Shown: piece after piece, positions 44,849-56,338 of the stretch
How the letters are laid out: each line of letters starts with the position of its first letter
How positions within the stretch are numbered: position 1 is the first letter of the stretch
Origin: Rhipicephalus microplus
Lineage: Eukaryota > Arthropoda > Arachnida > Ixodida > Ixodidae
Assembly: GCF_043290135.1 (NCBI RefSeq)
Contig: NC_134710.1
Span: forward strand, 137,538,155 to 137,602,154
Length of the DNA stretch: 64,000 bases
Reading direction: 5' to 3'
Position numbers and translations under genes: made by a program
Notes under the pieces: generated by a model
What the model was told of the DNA's origin: nothing
The model's input: the letters and a program-made list of their open reading frames with translations, nothing else
Database searches by the model: none

Positions 44849-45590
44849 TTTTTTTTTTTTTTTTGAGGTGAGGTATTCTTTATTTATTTATCGTGAATAC
44901 ATTGAAAGGCTGACGACAAAAGCTGCATACAAGCAGCTTGACAGGCCCGTCAGCCCAATTCAAACGTCAGCAGCAGACGGCAGATATGCATGCTGTAGAA
45001 ATTTACAGTAATAGACACAACACACCAAAGTATCGCAATTCTATTGCGATAACAAAAATATGCAAGTAAAAAAATATATGCACGCTAACAACTAAACAAA
45101 GAAACGATATTATTCGAAAAACATGGGAACGCTACAAACAAGAAAAAGAGAAACGACGAGGCAATACTGAAACATACAAAAGTGCAAATAGTGTCAATAT
45201 ACAAAAAAAAAAGATGCACCGGTAAAAGAAAGACTGATAATAAAAAGTATACATATGAGCTACTGCACACAACAGAACAGGAATAAGCGCCTCAAAAAAA
45301 AAAAAATGGTTACACCAATCAGGGTATCACCCACACTGAGATGCATATGCACTAAAATGTTACACATAGGAAAACCAACGGCTAGTAATTGAAGGCATGA
45401 AAAATTGGATGCATAATGCATTAAAACGGTACACACAGGAAAAAAAGTAATGTTTGTTGTTGAAGGCGCGAAAAATTTGGGTAGCAAAAAGGACTAAAAA
45501 GAAGGTCTGTAACGAAGGTCGGCAAGGCAGAATCGATAGACACTTGGCGATAACAAAATGGGCGACGTAAAAAAAAAAAAAAAAAAAACC

Positions 45591-48429
45591 TTACCAGGAT
45601 GACGCTATCAATCTACGCACTTCCTTTTTGGAAGTACGCGTCACATCTATGTTTCTTGCTTCCAGTTTGTTCAGTAAGCGCGGCAAAGTATTAGATAATG
45701 TTTGCAGACCGTATGATGTACGAAAGGTGGGCACGTGCCATCGTTCAGTGTTTCTGCAAGTGTATACAGGCGCATTCGGGCAAAGGCAGGCCAGCTCAGA
45801 TAAATTTTTGCAATTATTCGCTAGTTCTTTCTTGAAGCTAAGAGCTAATCTTACATTATAAAGATCGAAAATTTTGGTAATGCAGTATTTCTGAAATAAA
45901 TGACCAGTGTGGGCCGAGAAGCTCAAATTCCAAATGGAACGCAAGGATTTTTTTTGCAGTAAATTGAGTCTATTTTTATTAGCAAGCGTAGTAGTTCCCC
46001 AAACTAGGTGAGCGTAATTTAGATAAGATTCAAACAAAGATTTTTAAAGCAGTAACTTAACTTTAAGTGGAATTAAGTGGCGGTGTTTGCTAAGAATTCC
46101 TGCAATGCGAGACAATTTTATCATTACAAAATTAACGTGGTCATCCCAAATAAGGTGACTACTGAAGTGCACTCCTAATACCTTCAGGCATTCCACGATT
46201 TCTATTGAGTCAGAACCAAATTTAACATACTGCGGAACAATGATTTGTTTATTTCGGGGTCGAAACAGTTTAGCTTTAGACTTGTTTGCATTTATTTTTA
46301 ATCGATTAGTAATTGACCAGCATTGAATAGACTGCAAGACAGCGTTAGTTTCCCTTCCGATCTGGTCAGACGAGTCCAACGAAAAAAGTATGGTCATATC
46401 ATCGGCATACAAAATGCACTTAGCTTGTTGACATAAGCTTAAAATATCATTAATATATAAATTAAACAACAAAGGTCCTAATATACTCCCCTGTGGAACT
46501 CCAGCTATTATACGCTTAACAGATGATTTGTGGGTATCAATACAAACATACTGTGTGCGACTGGCTAAGTAAGAGGCGAGTAAAGAGTGAACACAACCGC
46601 GGAAGCCATACCTATCAAGTTTCGATAAAAGTATGTTGTGATTAATGCAATCGAATGCCTGAGAAAAATCTATGAACACGCCTAGAACAACTTTCTTTTC
46701 TTCAAAGGAGCGTAATACGTATTCTTTTTGTTGAATTAGTGCTAATTCCGTAGATTTGTGTGTTACAAAGCTGTATTGATCGTCAGAAACTAATTTATGA
46801 GTTTTACAAAATGATGACATCCGAATCTGAATTATTTTTTCAAGCCCTTTAGAAAATACCGGCAATATTGACACGGGTCGATAGTTTGACGCACATCTCC
46901 TGTCTCCCTTTTTAAAGAGGGCGGACACTTTTGCCTTTTGCATTTCGGTGGGAAAAACGCCTGAATTAAGGCAGAGGTTAAAGATGTCTGTAAGTATTGG
47001 GGTTAATATATCAAGGACTTATTTCACCGGCTTTATCCGGACGTCATCTGCATCCCGGCTTTGAGAATTTTTCATATTCATAAAAACAGAATAAACTTCT
47101 GAGCATGTCACTGGGTTCATAAACATGCAATTACTGTTATAAAAATAGGAATTTTCATTTGGCGGTGCAGCACATTCAGTCCTGCCGCTAACAAAATGAT
47201 CGTTAAAGGCATCACACATGTCTTTGCCCGTGACGCTAGCTCCATCAACAACGATCTCAACGGGAGCTATGACATTGTTCGACTGCAAAACTATCGTATT
47301 TATTTGTGTCCATATTTTTTTCTCGTCATCTTGACAGGATTCAAACAGAGCGTAATAGTACGCATCTCTTGCCTGTTGTAATTCTTTGTTGAGTTTATTT
47401 CTGTATAGTTTAAACTGCGAAAATAGTTCTTGATTACGCTGTTCAACAAATTTTTTGTACATTTGATTTTTCGTCCGAATTTTTTTCAATAAGCTTGACG
47501 TAATCCATCCTTTTTTGCTTTTTTAGATGGGAAACAGGCGCGGGTTGGAAAATAAGTATTGTATATTTCTACAAATTTTCCAAAAAAAGTGTTGTATGCG
47601 ACGTTTGCATCCGTCATGGCGACGACGTGAGCCCAATTCACACAAGCAACTGCCTCTCTAAAGGCCTCGAGTCCATTTCCGGTTACGCGTTGTACTAGAC
47701 GCCGCCTCGGCACCGTCTTGTTTACTTGTGTTTTAACTGCGAATAGAACTGGAAAGTGGTCGCTAATACCGTAGCCAACCACGGAACTTAAATAACGATT
47801 CTCATCAAAGTTTGTAATAAAAAGGTCAATAAGAGATTCGGTTGTAGGTGTAATTCTTGTTGGTTTAGTAACGAAATTGGCGCAGCCATTGGCTGAAATA
47901 ACTGCAAGAAAATCTCTGGTAACGTTACTCTCAGAAAGCAAATTTATATTAAAATCACCTCCTAACACCACGTGATATTTTTGAGATTTACATAATTCAA
48001 AAATTTATCTAAAAATGAAAGAAAATTCATGATACGACCAGCAGGAGGACGGTAACAAACCGCAATAACCATGCAGCCCGATAGTGTACAAAAAAATTCA
48101 TAATCAGGTGTAAGTTCACAAAATTCAAGCAAGGGGTCACAAGCAATTGATTTTTTAACCAGGACACAAACTCCACCACCGGCACCAACTGTTCTATTTA
48201 AAAAATAAGAGTTATAATTTGGAAGCTGAATAACTTGTTCCGGACAGGTATACCAAGATTCAGTTAACATAAAAACATCCATCATGTCAAGCTCATTAAA
48301 CAGTTGTTCAAGGGTTGCCGACTTATTAACGGTTGATTGCACGTTGAGGTGGAAACAGCGAAAAAATGTGTCACACAGGATTGGTTGATTTTTCAATTGA
48401 TCAAAGGTGTCGTACTTAACTGTGGCCAT
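45591..48429 (-). pseudogene. LINE ORF2: apurinic endonuclease and reverse transcriptase
   Basis: Endonuclease from 48429: CFHLNVQSTVNKSATLEQL, MLTESWY, GGVCVLVKKS and VIAVCYRPPAG; after a frame change, LGGDFNINLL and GISDHFPVLF (catalytic Asp and His present). A second change follows near 47490. RT from 46943: LFKKGDRRCASNYRPVSIL, VFIDFSQAFDCINH (motif A), GVPQGSILGPLLFNLYIND and CILYADDMTILFS (catalytic YADD, intact). The C-terminus runs to about 45591 (YLNYAHLVWG). In-frame stops lie near 47019 and 46044. Two shifts and two stops disable it. Confidence 0.9.
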
Positions 48430-48870
48430 TATTGTTCAGAGTTTCCGTTAGCCGAAGCATTCTTTGTCTTACTTGCTTTTGAACAGCGACTGGTTGTCGT
48501 GCTTTATCATATGTACTTGACACACAGACCAGGCTACACACCATAAGCAGGAATATTAGGGGGCGTTATATGCAAAAAACCGAAAAGGAACACGAAAAAC
48601 AGAGCTCAATTCTAAAGCAAAGGTGTGGCATGATTCACAGAATAATTGGGATAACGAAGGAACCGACAGTATTACAGCGCCCTTCACATGTTCAGAAATT
48701 ATCTGCATACAAAGAACAGATTCAATTTTTGCGTATTTCACCGGGGTGATGTTACAGTTTTCACGCAAGTCACAAGAGCAGCAAAGGCAGGTTTGACAAA
48801 TGCAGTTTTTCTCTACAAGCTCTGATGCGATTGGAAAAGGGCAAGCCATCTAACATATTTCAGGATCAAT

Positions 48871-49605
48871 TTAAACCACTTTGGCAAGGTCGGCATCGCA
48901 GGTGATATGCAGTACAGGTGACTTTTCTGCCTTCCGCATGAGAATTCTGCCCTGGGATACCCAAACAAACTTCCAGTCTTTATCGCGCTTCGCCTGACGA
49001 GCCTTGCCCAGCAGTATTTTGTTTTCAACACAAAGGTGCTCATTTAAATAGAGCGGGAGGTCAGCGTCAAAACCGAGAAGACCCGTCTGCAGTTTCTTTT
49101 TTCTAGTGGCTTCGAGCAAACTGTCTCGTGCACGTCTTGTTCGAAATTTGACTATTACATTGAACTGATCCTTTTTTTTCGTTGGCACCCGATGAGCGAC
49201 GTCAATGTCGTCTTTGCTAACTTCGACTTCAAGGCACTTAGCAATGTCTTCAACGAATGTCTCCAAGTCTTCGTTAGGCGCCACCGGTAGACCTTGAATT
49301 TCCACGTTCATATTCCGGCTATACTGCTTAAGATCAACCAATTCTTTCCTAGCCACAGCAAGCTCCTTCCTTAACTCCTGATTTTGTCTGTAGCATTCTG
49401 CATTTCGGGTCTTTACCTCAGCAATCTCACGACGAAAACCATCGACATCTTTTTTGAAGTTCTCAAAGCAGTCGTTCATGAATTTCATAGATTTGTGAGT
49501 ATCGCCCAGCTCGGTACGAATTTCCGCATTGGAAGTTGCCACCTTTGCTACCTCATTTTTTACGTCACTCGAAAAGACATCAAGCTTGGCTAGCAAATCG
49601 CCCAA
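48871..49605 (-). CDS. LINE ORF1 protein (coiled coil plus RRM-like domain)
   Basis: Open for 245 codons; the chosen start is a TTG, so the real start may be upstream or lost. Residues about 20-95 are heptad-like and charged (coiled coil, for trimerisation). LKQYSRNMNVEIQGLPV opens the RNA-binding region, with EDIAKCLEVEVSKDDIDVAH, VIVKFRTRRARDSLLEA and the C-terminal part VLHITCDADLAKVV, as in L1-type/transposase-22-like ORF1 proteins. It would coat LINE RNA and act as a nucleic-acid chaperone. It is the only LINE ORF here without an internal stop. Confidence 0.8.
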   Translation of the reverse strand: MGDLLAKLDVFSSDVKNEVAKVATSNAEIRTELGDTHKSMKFMNDCFENFKKDVDGFRREIAEVKTRNAECYRQNQELRKELAVARKELVDLKQYSRNMNVEIQGLPVAPNEDLETFVEDIAKCLEVEVSKDDIDVAHRVPTKKKDQFNVIVKFRTRRARDSLLEATRKKKLQTGLLGFDADLPLYLNEHLCVENKILLGKARQAKRDKDWKFVWVSQGRILMRKAEKSPVLHITCDADLAKVV

Positions 49606-49612
49606 AACCTTT

Positions 49613-49815
49613 ACGACCTAAAAGCTATCATAAGATCACAAGAGTTGTTTTTGGCTCCATAGTAGTTCGCTGCCGCCACCGTTGTCTGTAACCACTATCG
49701 CGCGAAATAAGAAAAAAAAAGACAAATAAATAAAAAAACACCGAGGAGAGAAAGGGATTCGAACCGGGCTCTGGGCGTGACACTCCAGTATTTTACCACT
49801 GAGCTACACCAGTGC
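49613..49815 (-). mobile_element. tRNA-derived SINE, family B, directly upstream of LINE ORF1
   Basis: Minus strand: GGTGTAGCTCAGTGGTAAAA (A-box), CCCGGTTCGAATCC (B-box), a T-rich stretch, CTTATTTCGCGCGATAG, CAGACAACGGTGGCGG and an end near ATGATAGCTTTTAGG. The order is the same as in the copy at 8568-8786. The LINE ORF1 frame starts within ten bases of its end. Confidence 0.7.
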
Positions 49816-50048
49816 TTGAGACTGTTGCAAACTTACCCTAAGCAGGCTGCATTTAGGGTAAGGCATGGCATTAATATGTGTAATGAAGCATTTTTAGAAC
49901 AGCAGAGGAACAACCAGCCATCACACAATGCAGAATGCATAACGAATGGGTGGTCGAATGCTCCAACCCATTAGAAACGCTCAGGCATAATTCTTCATTG
50001 TCGTCAGCCACAGCCCCAACAAAGTGCACATAATTTCTTGCAAGTGTG

Positions 50049-50294
50049 GCCCCGCCGCGGTGGTCTAGTGGCTAAGGTACTCGGCTGCTGACCCGCAGGT
50101 CGCGGGCTCAAATCCTGGCTGCGGCGGCTTCATTTCCGATGGAGGCGGAAATGTCGTAGGCCCGTGTGCTCAGATTTGGGTGCACGTTAAAGAACCCCAG
50201 GCGGTCAAAATTTCTGGAGTCCTCCACTACGGCGTCTCTCATAATCATATGGTGGTTTTGGGACGTTAAACCCCACAAATCAATCATCAATCAG
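50049..50294 (+). mobile_element. SINE family A, full copy with perfect target duplication
   Basis: Same head, body and tail as 6445-6690 (GCCGCGGTGGTCTAGTGG, GGTGCACGTTAAAGAACCCC, GGACGTTAAACCCCACA, then an ATCA-rich tail). Flanked by TTTCTTGCAAGTGTG at 50034-50048 and 50295-50309, a perfect 15-bp duplication, which suggests a fairly recent insertion. Confidence 0.93.
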
Positions 50295-50309
50295 TTTCTT
50301 GCAAGTGTG

Positions 50310-52167
50310 TAGTGGGTATCATGCTTCTCCGAAGAATGTCATAGTGAATCCCTCTGTGCTACACATAAGTTATGATTACTGACAGTATAGTGGGTATCGT
50401 GAAAGTGTGCTTTTAGCAGTTACCTAAAGAGTGTTTTAAAAAAAAAAGACCAAAATGACTGCTCTTCCAGCTTTCGCTGTGACTATGCTGCACGTTCTCT
50501 GCAGGCCTGGCAGTTTTTCGTGGAAGAGGAGGGGGGTAACTGCCTTTATGTATGATCATGTGCGAATTTATATGTCTGGAAAAATATCAAAGGTTGGTTT
50601 AAACTCTGTAATTCCCCTTCACCCCTTTCCCACAGTGGCAGTGATGGAATATGGAACTGGTGCTCTAGTTGCGTCAAACTGTGCCTAGAAATAAATGCTA
50701 ATACAGTTGAACTTGGGTACTTATTGTATATCAAACCCACATATAACCAATCCTTTTATATATCAAACAGTTGTAACATCTCCTCGTATAAATTTTTGAT
50801 ACGTGAAATATTAAAAAATCGAATTATCTAGTATATAGAGATTATTTTATAACCTTCAGATTCGGTTAATCCAGGCTCGATTCTCCAGGCCATGCCAAAC
50901 AACTAATTTCCACGCGCCTTGCACCATGCCTGCACGGAGGCTGAGATGAGTTAGCCTCGAAAGGAACACTACAGGGTGAATTGCAATGGCTTTGAAGTAG
51001 AAATATCTCGGCCGCTACTAAATGTCCATGCATGTGTCCTCTTAGAGATGCGATATAGCCGCTACTATGGCGCTGTCAACATGCTCGATTTCCTCATGAT
51101 TACATAATGGGCGTTTTAATGTCAGTTTCAGCTGAAACACTCGGTTAACATAGCGGTGTGAGCCTCTGCATGCGTAGCCTCGACTCAGCATGGCTCGTTC
51201 AAAGCAAAAAGAACCCTCTATTACGTTCTCTTCTGTGATGAACACCTTTTGGTTCACCTACATGAATAACGGAAAAAGTTTTCAAAAACTTCAATGACTG
51301 CCTACATTTTTTGTGTGTAATGCTTGTCAATATTTAGTTATTTACTATTTATTTTGTTAATTTGGAAGGACACTAATGTCAAATAACAATTCAAGTCAAA
51401 GTGAAAGCTACATGTATGACGTCTAGAACGACGATATTATCAACAACAGTGCCGTACTTAACGAGAAATTAATGTAAATGCTTGAGAAAACATGCACTAC
51501 GAGTAGGACATTTGCACCAATGACATCAGACTTACTGCTTACAATAAATCACCGGTAATCGAGCTAGCTGCACTAAGTAAAGAACCTTCCACGCATCAAA
51601 AGACATTATAATAAAATGCTGCTTGTTCATTTCCGTTTGATTTATAAAAAAAAAGAACTGCCATACCTTACTATGGGGAATGGTGCCAGTGATTCAAAAG
51701 TTATTTTTGTTTGGTTAAAGTAGACAGGTCGTGCCTTCTAGCGGAGCCCAGTTAAGCAAGCACACTTGCTGTCTCGGGAGGCCATGGCAGGAAGTAGTTC
51801 AATGGCCGTTGTTGCTGCTGTGGCTCCCGCTACTTTTGTTTTGCTGCTACTAGTGTCAGCAACTGTGCAGTGAAGTCGGGCAACATTGTGCACAGCAACA
51901 GTGACGTGAAAGTTTCCACTTGAGGTGGAGTGGGGCACAGATACGCACGGCAGGTGGCCACACTATTACATTGCTCGGCAGATGCACCTCAAGGCTGTGC
52001 TAGTGTGATGCGGACCAGTAAAACGTCATTTAATTTTAGAATAAATACTTCCTTGGCACAAAATTTGCACTACAAGGTTTGTGGACCGCTATTTCAGCAA
52101 TCAACATTGACTGAGTGTTTGCCTTTAGTGTCCCTTATATGGTTATTTGTTGTATGTGTGCGTGTGT
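50310..52167. other. Non-coding DNA with one Gypsy 3-like fragment
   Basis: Nothing recognised except 51926-51996. Short open frames lack domains. Confidence 0.45.
51926..51996 (+). repeat. 71-bp fragment of a Gypsy 3-like protease gene
   Basis: Aligns without gaps to 39226-39296 (TGGAGTGGGGCACAGATACG ... GATGCACCTCAAGGCT) with about 5 mismatches. It covers part of the retropepsin coding region. No other Gypsy sequence flanks it. Confidence 0.85.
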
Positions 52168-52194
52168 GTATATATATATATATATATAAAGTAG

Positions 52195-53062
52195 ATCCTC
52201 TGTGAGCAGTCACAAGGCGGTTCATTTCAACGTTTCAGAGCCAGAGTCTGGCCTTCATCAGGATTGAGGGTACAGTTTGTTGATGCTCAGCTTTATACAA
52301 TCTTAAATCAGAGGGGAAAAAGAAGAAAAAAAAAGAATATAAGGTGGACTCCCCCGGGCACCCCCTTTCACTGTTCTTTCCCCTCCCCCTCTCTCCCTTT
52401 TCTCCTTTTCACCTTTAGGATGTCTGCGGTCTGTGTATCCTTCCTTTTACTAACGTATATTTCCCCACCAGACGGCGCCGCATGGCTCTGGCGGTTCGGT
52501 GTGGAGGAAAAGAGCTTTTTGAAGAAGTTTAAGCCTTTAACTGCTCATCGCCTGGTCGACATCTCGTCGTTGAAAGAGGGGCGCCGTGTATTGCCGCAGA
52601 GGCTGGCAAGCGGGTGCAATGTCAATTCTTGCCGGCTTCTGGATTACCCGTGCAGTAGGGGCCTCCCGATTGTGCGCAGGCTTGTTGTTCGACATGTTAT
52701 GCTTAGCACAAATGATTGGATAATAAGGTAAAAAATAGAAACAGACAAGAGGTGTACTTAGGAAGAGTAGTTACACTTGGGAATATATTGAGTTGTCCAG
52801 TGCCTTTCGTAGCTGCAGTGCCGTGAACTCAGTTATTATTTTCATTATTGCCGTTATTGTTTTCTAATGCTTTAATTGTTACAAGTGTACCCGGATTCTC
52901 ATTTATTCCTCTATTGAGGGTGTTAAATCGGAGGATAAGGTATGACTCTCGTTCACGTTCTCGGTTTGATTTAAATCCCGTCTCTAAGAGTGTTACTGAT
53001 AGTTTGTTGAATGCATGGTCGGGAAGATTGAGATGTTTTGATAGAGGTAGACTTGAAATTCA
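52195..53062 (-). mobile_element. Penelope-like element 3, 3' fragment
   Basis: The C-terminal end of a GIY-YIG region is readable on the minus strand at about 53055-52815 (DHAFNKLSVTLLETGFKSN, then ESYLILRFNTLNRGIN). A 3' region with pyrimidine-rich and purine-rich tracts follows, ending in a terminal segment with a hammerhead-like core at 52232-52261. The upstream part is missing where an (AT)n tract and PLE 2 begin. Confidence 0.65.
52232..52261 (-). ncRNA. Hammerhead-ribozyme-like core in PLE 3 terminus
   Basis: Minus strand reads CTGATGA, then a stem-loop (AGGCCA...TGGCTCT, 6 pairs with one bulge), then GAAACGTT. CUGAUGA - helix II - GAAAC is the conserved hammerhead core, and helix III would be the short self-complementary ACGU seen in minimal, dimer-type motifs. 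The cleavage triplet would be GUU. Hammerheads are known from Penelope terminal repeats. Helix I pairing looks weak. Confidence 0.5.
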
Positions 53063-53104
53063 GAATACTATATGAACCTCACTATGGCAGAGCAGCAACT
53101 CTGC

Positions 53105-53117
53105 AAATTGCAAATTC

Positions 53118-53192
<75 letters not shown>
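53105..53192. repeat. (TA)n microsatellite
   Basis: Almost pure TA dinucleotides over about 70 bp at the right side of PLE 3, next to the terminal repeat of PLE 2. Confidence 0.9.
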
Positions 53193-53196
<4 letters not shown>

Positions 53197-53199
53197 ACA

Positions 53200-53735
53200 T
53201 AAATATACGCTTCTAAAAAACTGTTTATTGGTGACGTTTTGATCGGAGACCGATCTTCATCAGAGAAAATTTAGTAGGCTACGATGCGCTTTTATGCCAT
53301 CGTCCAGCCGAGAGAGAGAGAGGAAAAAGAGTGCACACATAAATCAGAGGCCAAACAACCCATCATATACTGATCATTGGTCCATACTGGTCAAATGACC
53401 ACGTGTGTGTGTGCTACCCATAGCACGTGTATTTCATGCAAAAAAAGAAAAAAAGGAAAAAAGTGCAGACACAAACGAGTGGCTAAACAACATAAATCAA
53501 GCCAAGTTTTTGGGTCCAGGTGGCTAATTAAGCACATTCCAGTGAAGTTTCACTCCTCAGGCTTGCACCTCATCAACTCATCATAAACAGGGTAGCGCCC
53601 CCTTGTAGCTTGAAAAGAACACCAAAGTACATTCCTTGCGATCATTGTCACAGTCGCGTTTCCGCCGGTCCTCCCAACCCCCTTCTTAGTTGTTCTTGAA
53701 GACTGGAGAGGAAGGCCACGTCGAAACGCTGTGGT
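53200..53735 (-). repeat. Distal terminal repeat (pLTR) of PLE 2
   Basis: Matches the copies near 62510-63250: CCAGTCTTCAAGA, GGAATGTACTTTGGTGTT, CACTGGAATGTGCTTAATTA, TGGACCAATGATCAGTATAT, GGCTGGACGATGGCATAAAA and AATAAACAGTTTTTTAG, all on the minus strand. Confidence 0.85.
53235..53263 (-). ncRNA. Hammerhead-like core in distal pLTR of PLE 2 (mutated)
   Basis: Minus strand: CTGATGA, then GATCGG-TCT-CCGATC (perfect 6-bp helix II with a 3-base loop), then AAAACGTC. The expected GAAAC has A in place of G, which should abolish activity. An unpaired A precedes helix II. Confidence 0.5.
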
Positions 53736-54149
53736 AAATACTTAACAAAAAAAAAAGAAAAAGAGAAAAGACGAACAAACAAAGGTAATGCGTGTCAAAG
53801 CTTTGCGTAAACGGAAAAATGTGTAGGATAGGCATATGCCAAGCAGCTATGAGCTCCGGTCTGTGGTTCAAGAATGTTTAAAAATAATGGTGGTGGTTTT
53901 TCAAATTTTTACCCCGGGGGTGAAGTATGTCATTTACTCGATTGTCTGGAGAGCGATTTCATAGGAAAGGGAGGGGGGGTTGAGGACTCTTTGACAGTTG
54001 CCCACCTTTCTTGGAATGCGTGTGCCTATGTTGCGCTGCCGAACACGTGATTCGGGCGATATCAGACCAAAAAAAGAAGAAAAAGGAAAAAAGAAGGAAA
54101 AAGAAGAAAAGAAAACAAAAACGTTTGGCTAGGGTAAATAATATCCTGA

Positions 54150-56141
54150 ATCTTCCAGAGTATGAATTGAAAAAAATATGCCTGGAGTGATACTTAGACG
54201 ACCTTTTAATGTATTAAATTTATAAATCATACATGATTCGCGCTATTCACGTTTCCTTGTGCTGGAGAAACCGCTTTGTAAGAGTGTAAACTTGATGGAA
54301 TCAAATGGGTGGTTTCCGTAGTTAATATGCCGAAACAGAGGCAGATCCGAAAGTGAATGAACATGTGAACGGTGGTTATTGAAGCGTATGCGGAAGGCCG
54401 TGTCAGTCTGTCCTATGTATTGAATACCGCATATTCCGCACTTGAGAAGGTATATTAGATTAGAGCTGTCACAGTTAAGGTTTGAATTAATGGAGTGCTT
54501 GAAATTGAAATGTGGTGCTTTCAGCAACGTTGGTTACCACACCTTGAAGTGGGCCTCGCCGCATGGCTGACATGCAGTTATAGATGTCTTATCGGTTTTT
54601 GACTGCACAAAAAAATCTTTAATGTTTTTGGGACGTCTATATACTACTCGTGGAGGGGAAAGGAAAACTTTTGATAGCCGTTCACTCTGTTGTGAGATGT
54701 TAAAGTGTCTCTTTAGAATTTTGTTTACGTTAAGGGGGTTGCTACCAAATGTTAAAACCAAGTTTTTCCGTCCCTGTAGTTTTAATTCTTTCTGGTGGTC
54801 AATTAGCTGCTGGCGATGTAGGTTTGCCGCTTTATGTATGGCGTCACTGACTATAGAGGCAAAATAGTGTTGCTTCGCAAGCACCTTGTGCAAGTTCTCT
54901 GCATTGGCCTCAAAATCTTTGGGGCGGGAGCAAATTCTTTTGAATTGGTGTGCCTGGAAGTACAGTATGGATGTCTCGCAGTGACGAGGGTGACAACTAT
55001 CGAAATGAAGGTATTGCTGCCTGTCTGTGGGCTTTTTGTAAACGTTAGTAGTCTTTTACTATTACGTGGACATCCAGAAAATTTATTTCAGTTGTTGAGT
55101 ATGCATAAGTGAATGTTATGTCTGGATGAACTTCGTTGAACGATTCTATAAAATTAATTAAGCAGTCTGTTTGTCCGTCCAAATAATAAAAAGATTATCG
55201 AGAAAGCGTCTGTAGAGAAGTGGCTCAATTTTCTGAGTTGATAGAAACTTAGTTTCAAAGTCATTCATAAATATGTCTGCGTAGTTAGGTGCCATGCGAG
55301 TCCCCATAGCCGTGACATTAATTTGTAAGTAGTATTAATTATAAAACTCAAAGCTGTTGAGTTGAAGTGCCAACTTAGCAAGGGTTTCAAAGACTATTGG
55401 GTTTGGTGAGTCATCAGATTTATGTGATCTATAGGACACTACTAATTCTTTGATGCCATCACTGTGCGGAATATTGGTGTAAAGGGAAGTTACATGAAGA
55501 GTTACAAAGGCACCCCCAGGGATTGTTAGATCTTTGATCGTTCTAATGAAATGTTTGGTATCACATAAATGGGAGGGGTTTGTAGGAGGTATGTTCTTAA
55601 TTAGGGAGTCTATGTAACTTGATATTGGTTTGGTGAGAGCACCTCTTCTTGAAATTATTGGTGAGCCGGGGTTTCCTTTTTTGTGTATTTTCGGAAGCAT
55701 ATAAAACCATCCTGGTTTGGCACGTGCTACAGTAAGTGCCCTAGAGAGTTTAGGATCTAACTCTCCGAGCTCCACCAGTTCATGGCGTGTGATGGTTATT
55801 ATTGCTTGATGTTCTTGGGTTGGATCTGTATTCAGTGGTTTGTAGAAAGATGTGTTGGTTAATTGGCAGGTGCCCTCTTGGATATAGTCGCATTTATTTA
55901 ATATTACAATTCTTCCCCCTTTGTCCGCTGATTTTATGACAATATCTGTTCGATCACTGAGTGCCTTAAGTGCTTCATACTCCTTTTTTGAGAAATTTTG
56001 GGCTGCTGCCAGTCTGTGTGTGTTGTATTCTCGAAGTATGTATTTTTGGATGGCTTCGATGTAGGTGCCCAAATGCCTCTCCTGCTGAGAGCTTAGTGTC
56101 CACTGTTGCCCTGAACTAAAAGGTATTATGGTAGTGGTTTC
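54150..56141 (-). pseudogene. RT (C-terminal part), linker and GIY-YIG of PLE 2
   Basis: Minus strand from 56141: LGTYIEAIQKYILREYNTHR, DIVIKSADKGGRIVILNK, PGWFYMLPKIHKKGNPG, LTKPISSYIDSLIKN. Motif A reads LHVTSLYTNIPH, with His where the catalytic Asp belongs. MGTRMAPNYADIFM precedes motif C, FLDNLFIIW (second Asp replaced by Asn), so RT is doubly dead. The linker (54893-54534) has PPRVVYRRPKNIKDFF and CQPCGEA. GIY-YIG (54527-54243): YLLKCGICGIQYIGQTD, then SLSDLPLFRHINYG; after a stop the end ESCMIYKFNTLKG is readable. Open pieces share one frame apart from a scrambled part near 55300-54900. Confidence 0.85.
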
Positions 56142-56338
56142 TGTAGTATCGTGCGTCGGACGCGACGCACGTGTAACACAGGGCACGGTGCTGAAGCACT
56201 GGCCGACAAGAAGTACGCAGCAGCCGGTAGCCAAGCAGGTACTCTTTTATTACATACAGTGGCGTGCATATATACACAGGATAGCGCCTCCTAAGGGCAA
56301 AAATACTTTACATGAAACCGAAACCGAAACACACCACA
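56142..56338 (-). repeat. 3' LTR of LTR element 4
   Basis: 197 bp in this copy. Preceded on the minus strand by the G17 tract at 56343-56359, the polypurine tract. An extra AACCGA unit near its outer end explains part of the length difference from the other LTR. Confidence 0.85.

Larger units (their letters stand above)
44849..49612 (-). mobile_element. CR1/L2-like LINE, nearly full length, with poly(A) tail
   Basis: On the minus strand: ORF1, ORF2 (endonuclease plus RT), a 0.7-kb 3' region with two imperfect copies of a unit of about 70 bp (45353-45490), polyadenylation words (AATAAATAAAG) and an A16 tail (T run at 44849-44864 on the plus strand). The 5' end abuts a SINE at about 49613. No clean target duplication found. 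Confidence 0.85.

Noticed and set aside
49755..49812. tRNA gene on the minus strand
   Set aside because: tRNA-like only over the promoter boxes; body shared with the SINE at 8568-8786.
50505..50535. A further host exon after CTCTGCAG
   Set aside because: Acceptor plausible, but the donor and phase do not fit candidate exon 5 and the peptide shows nothing.
56142..56234. N-terminal extension of the PLE 2 RT ORF
   Set aside because: The first 31 codons of that frame are LTR sequence of the inserted element, not Penelope.
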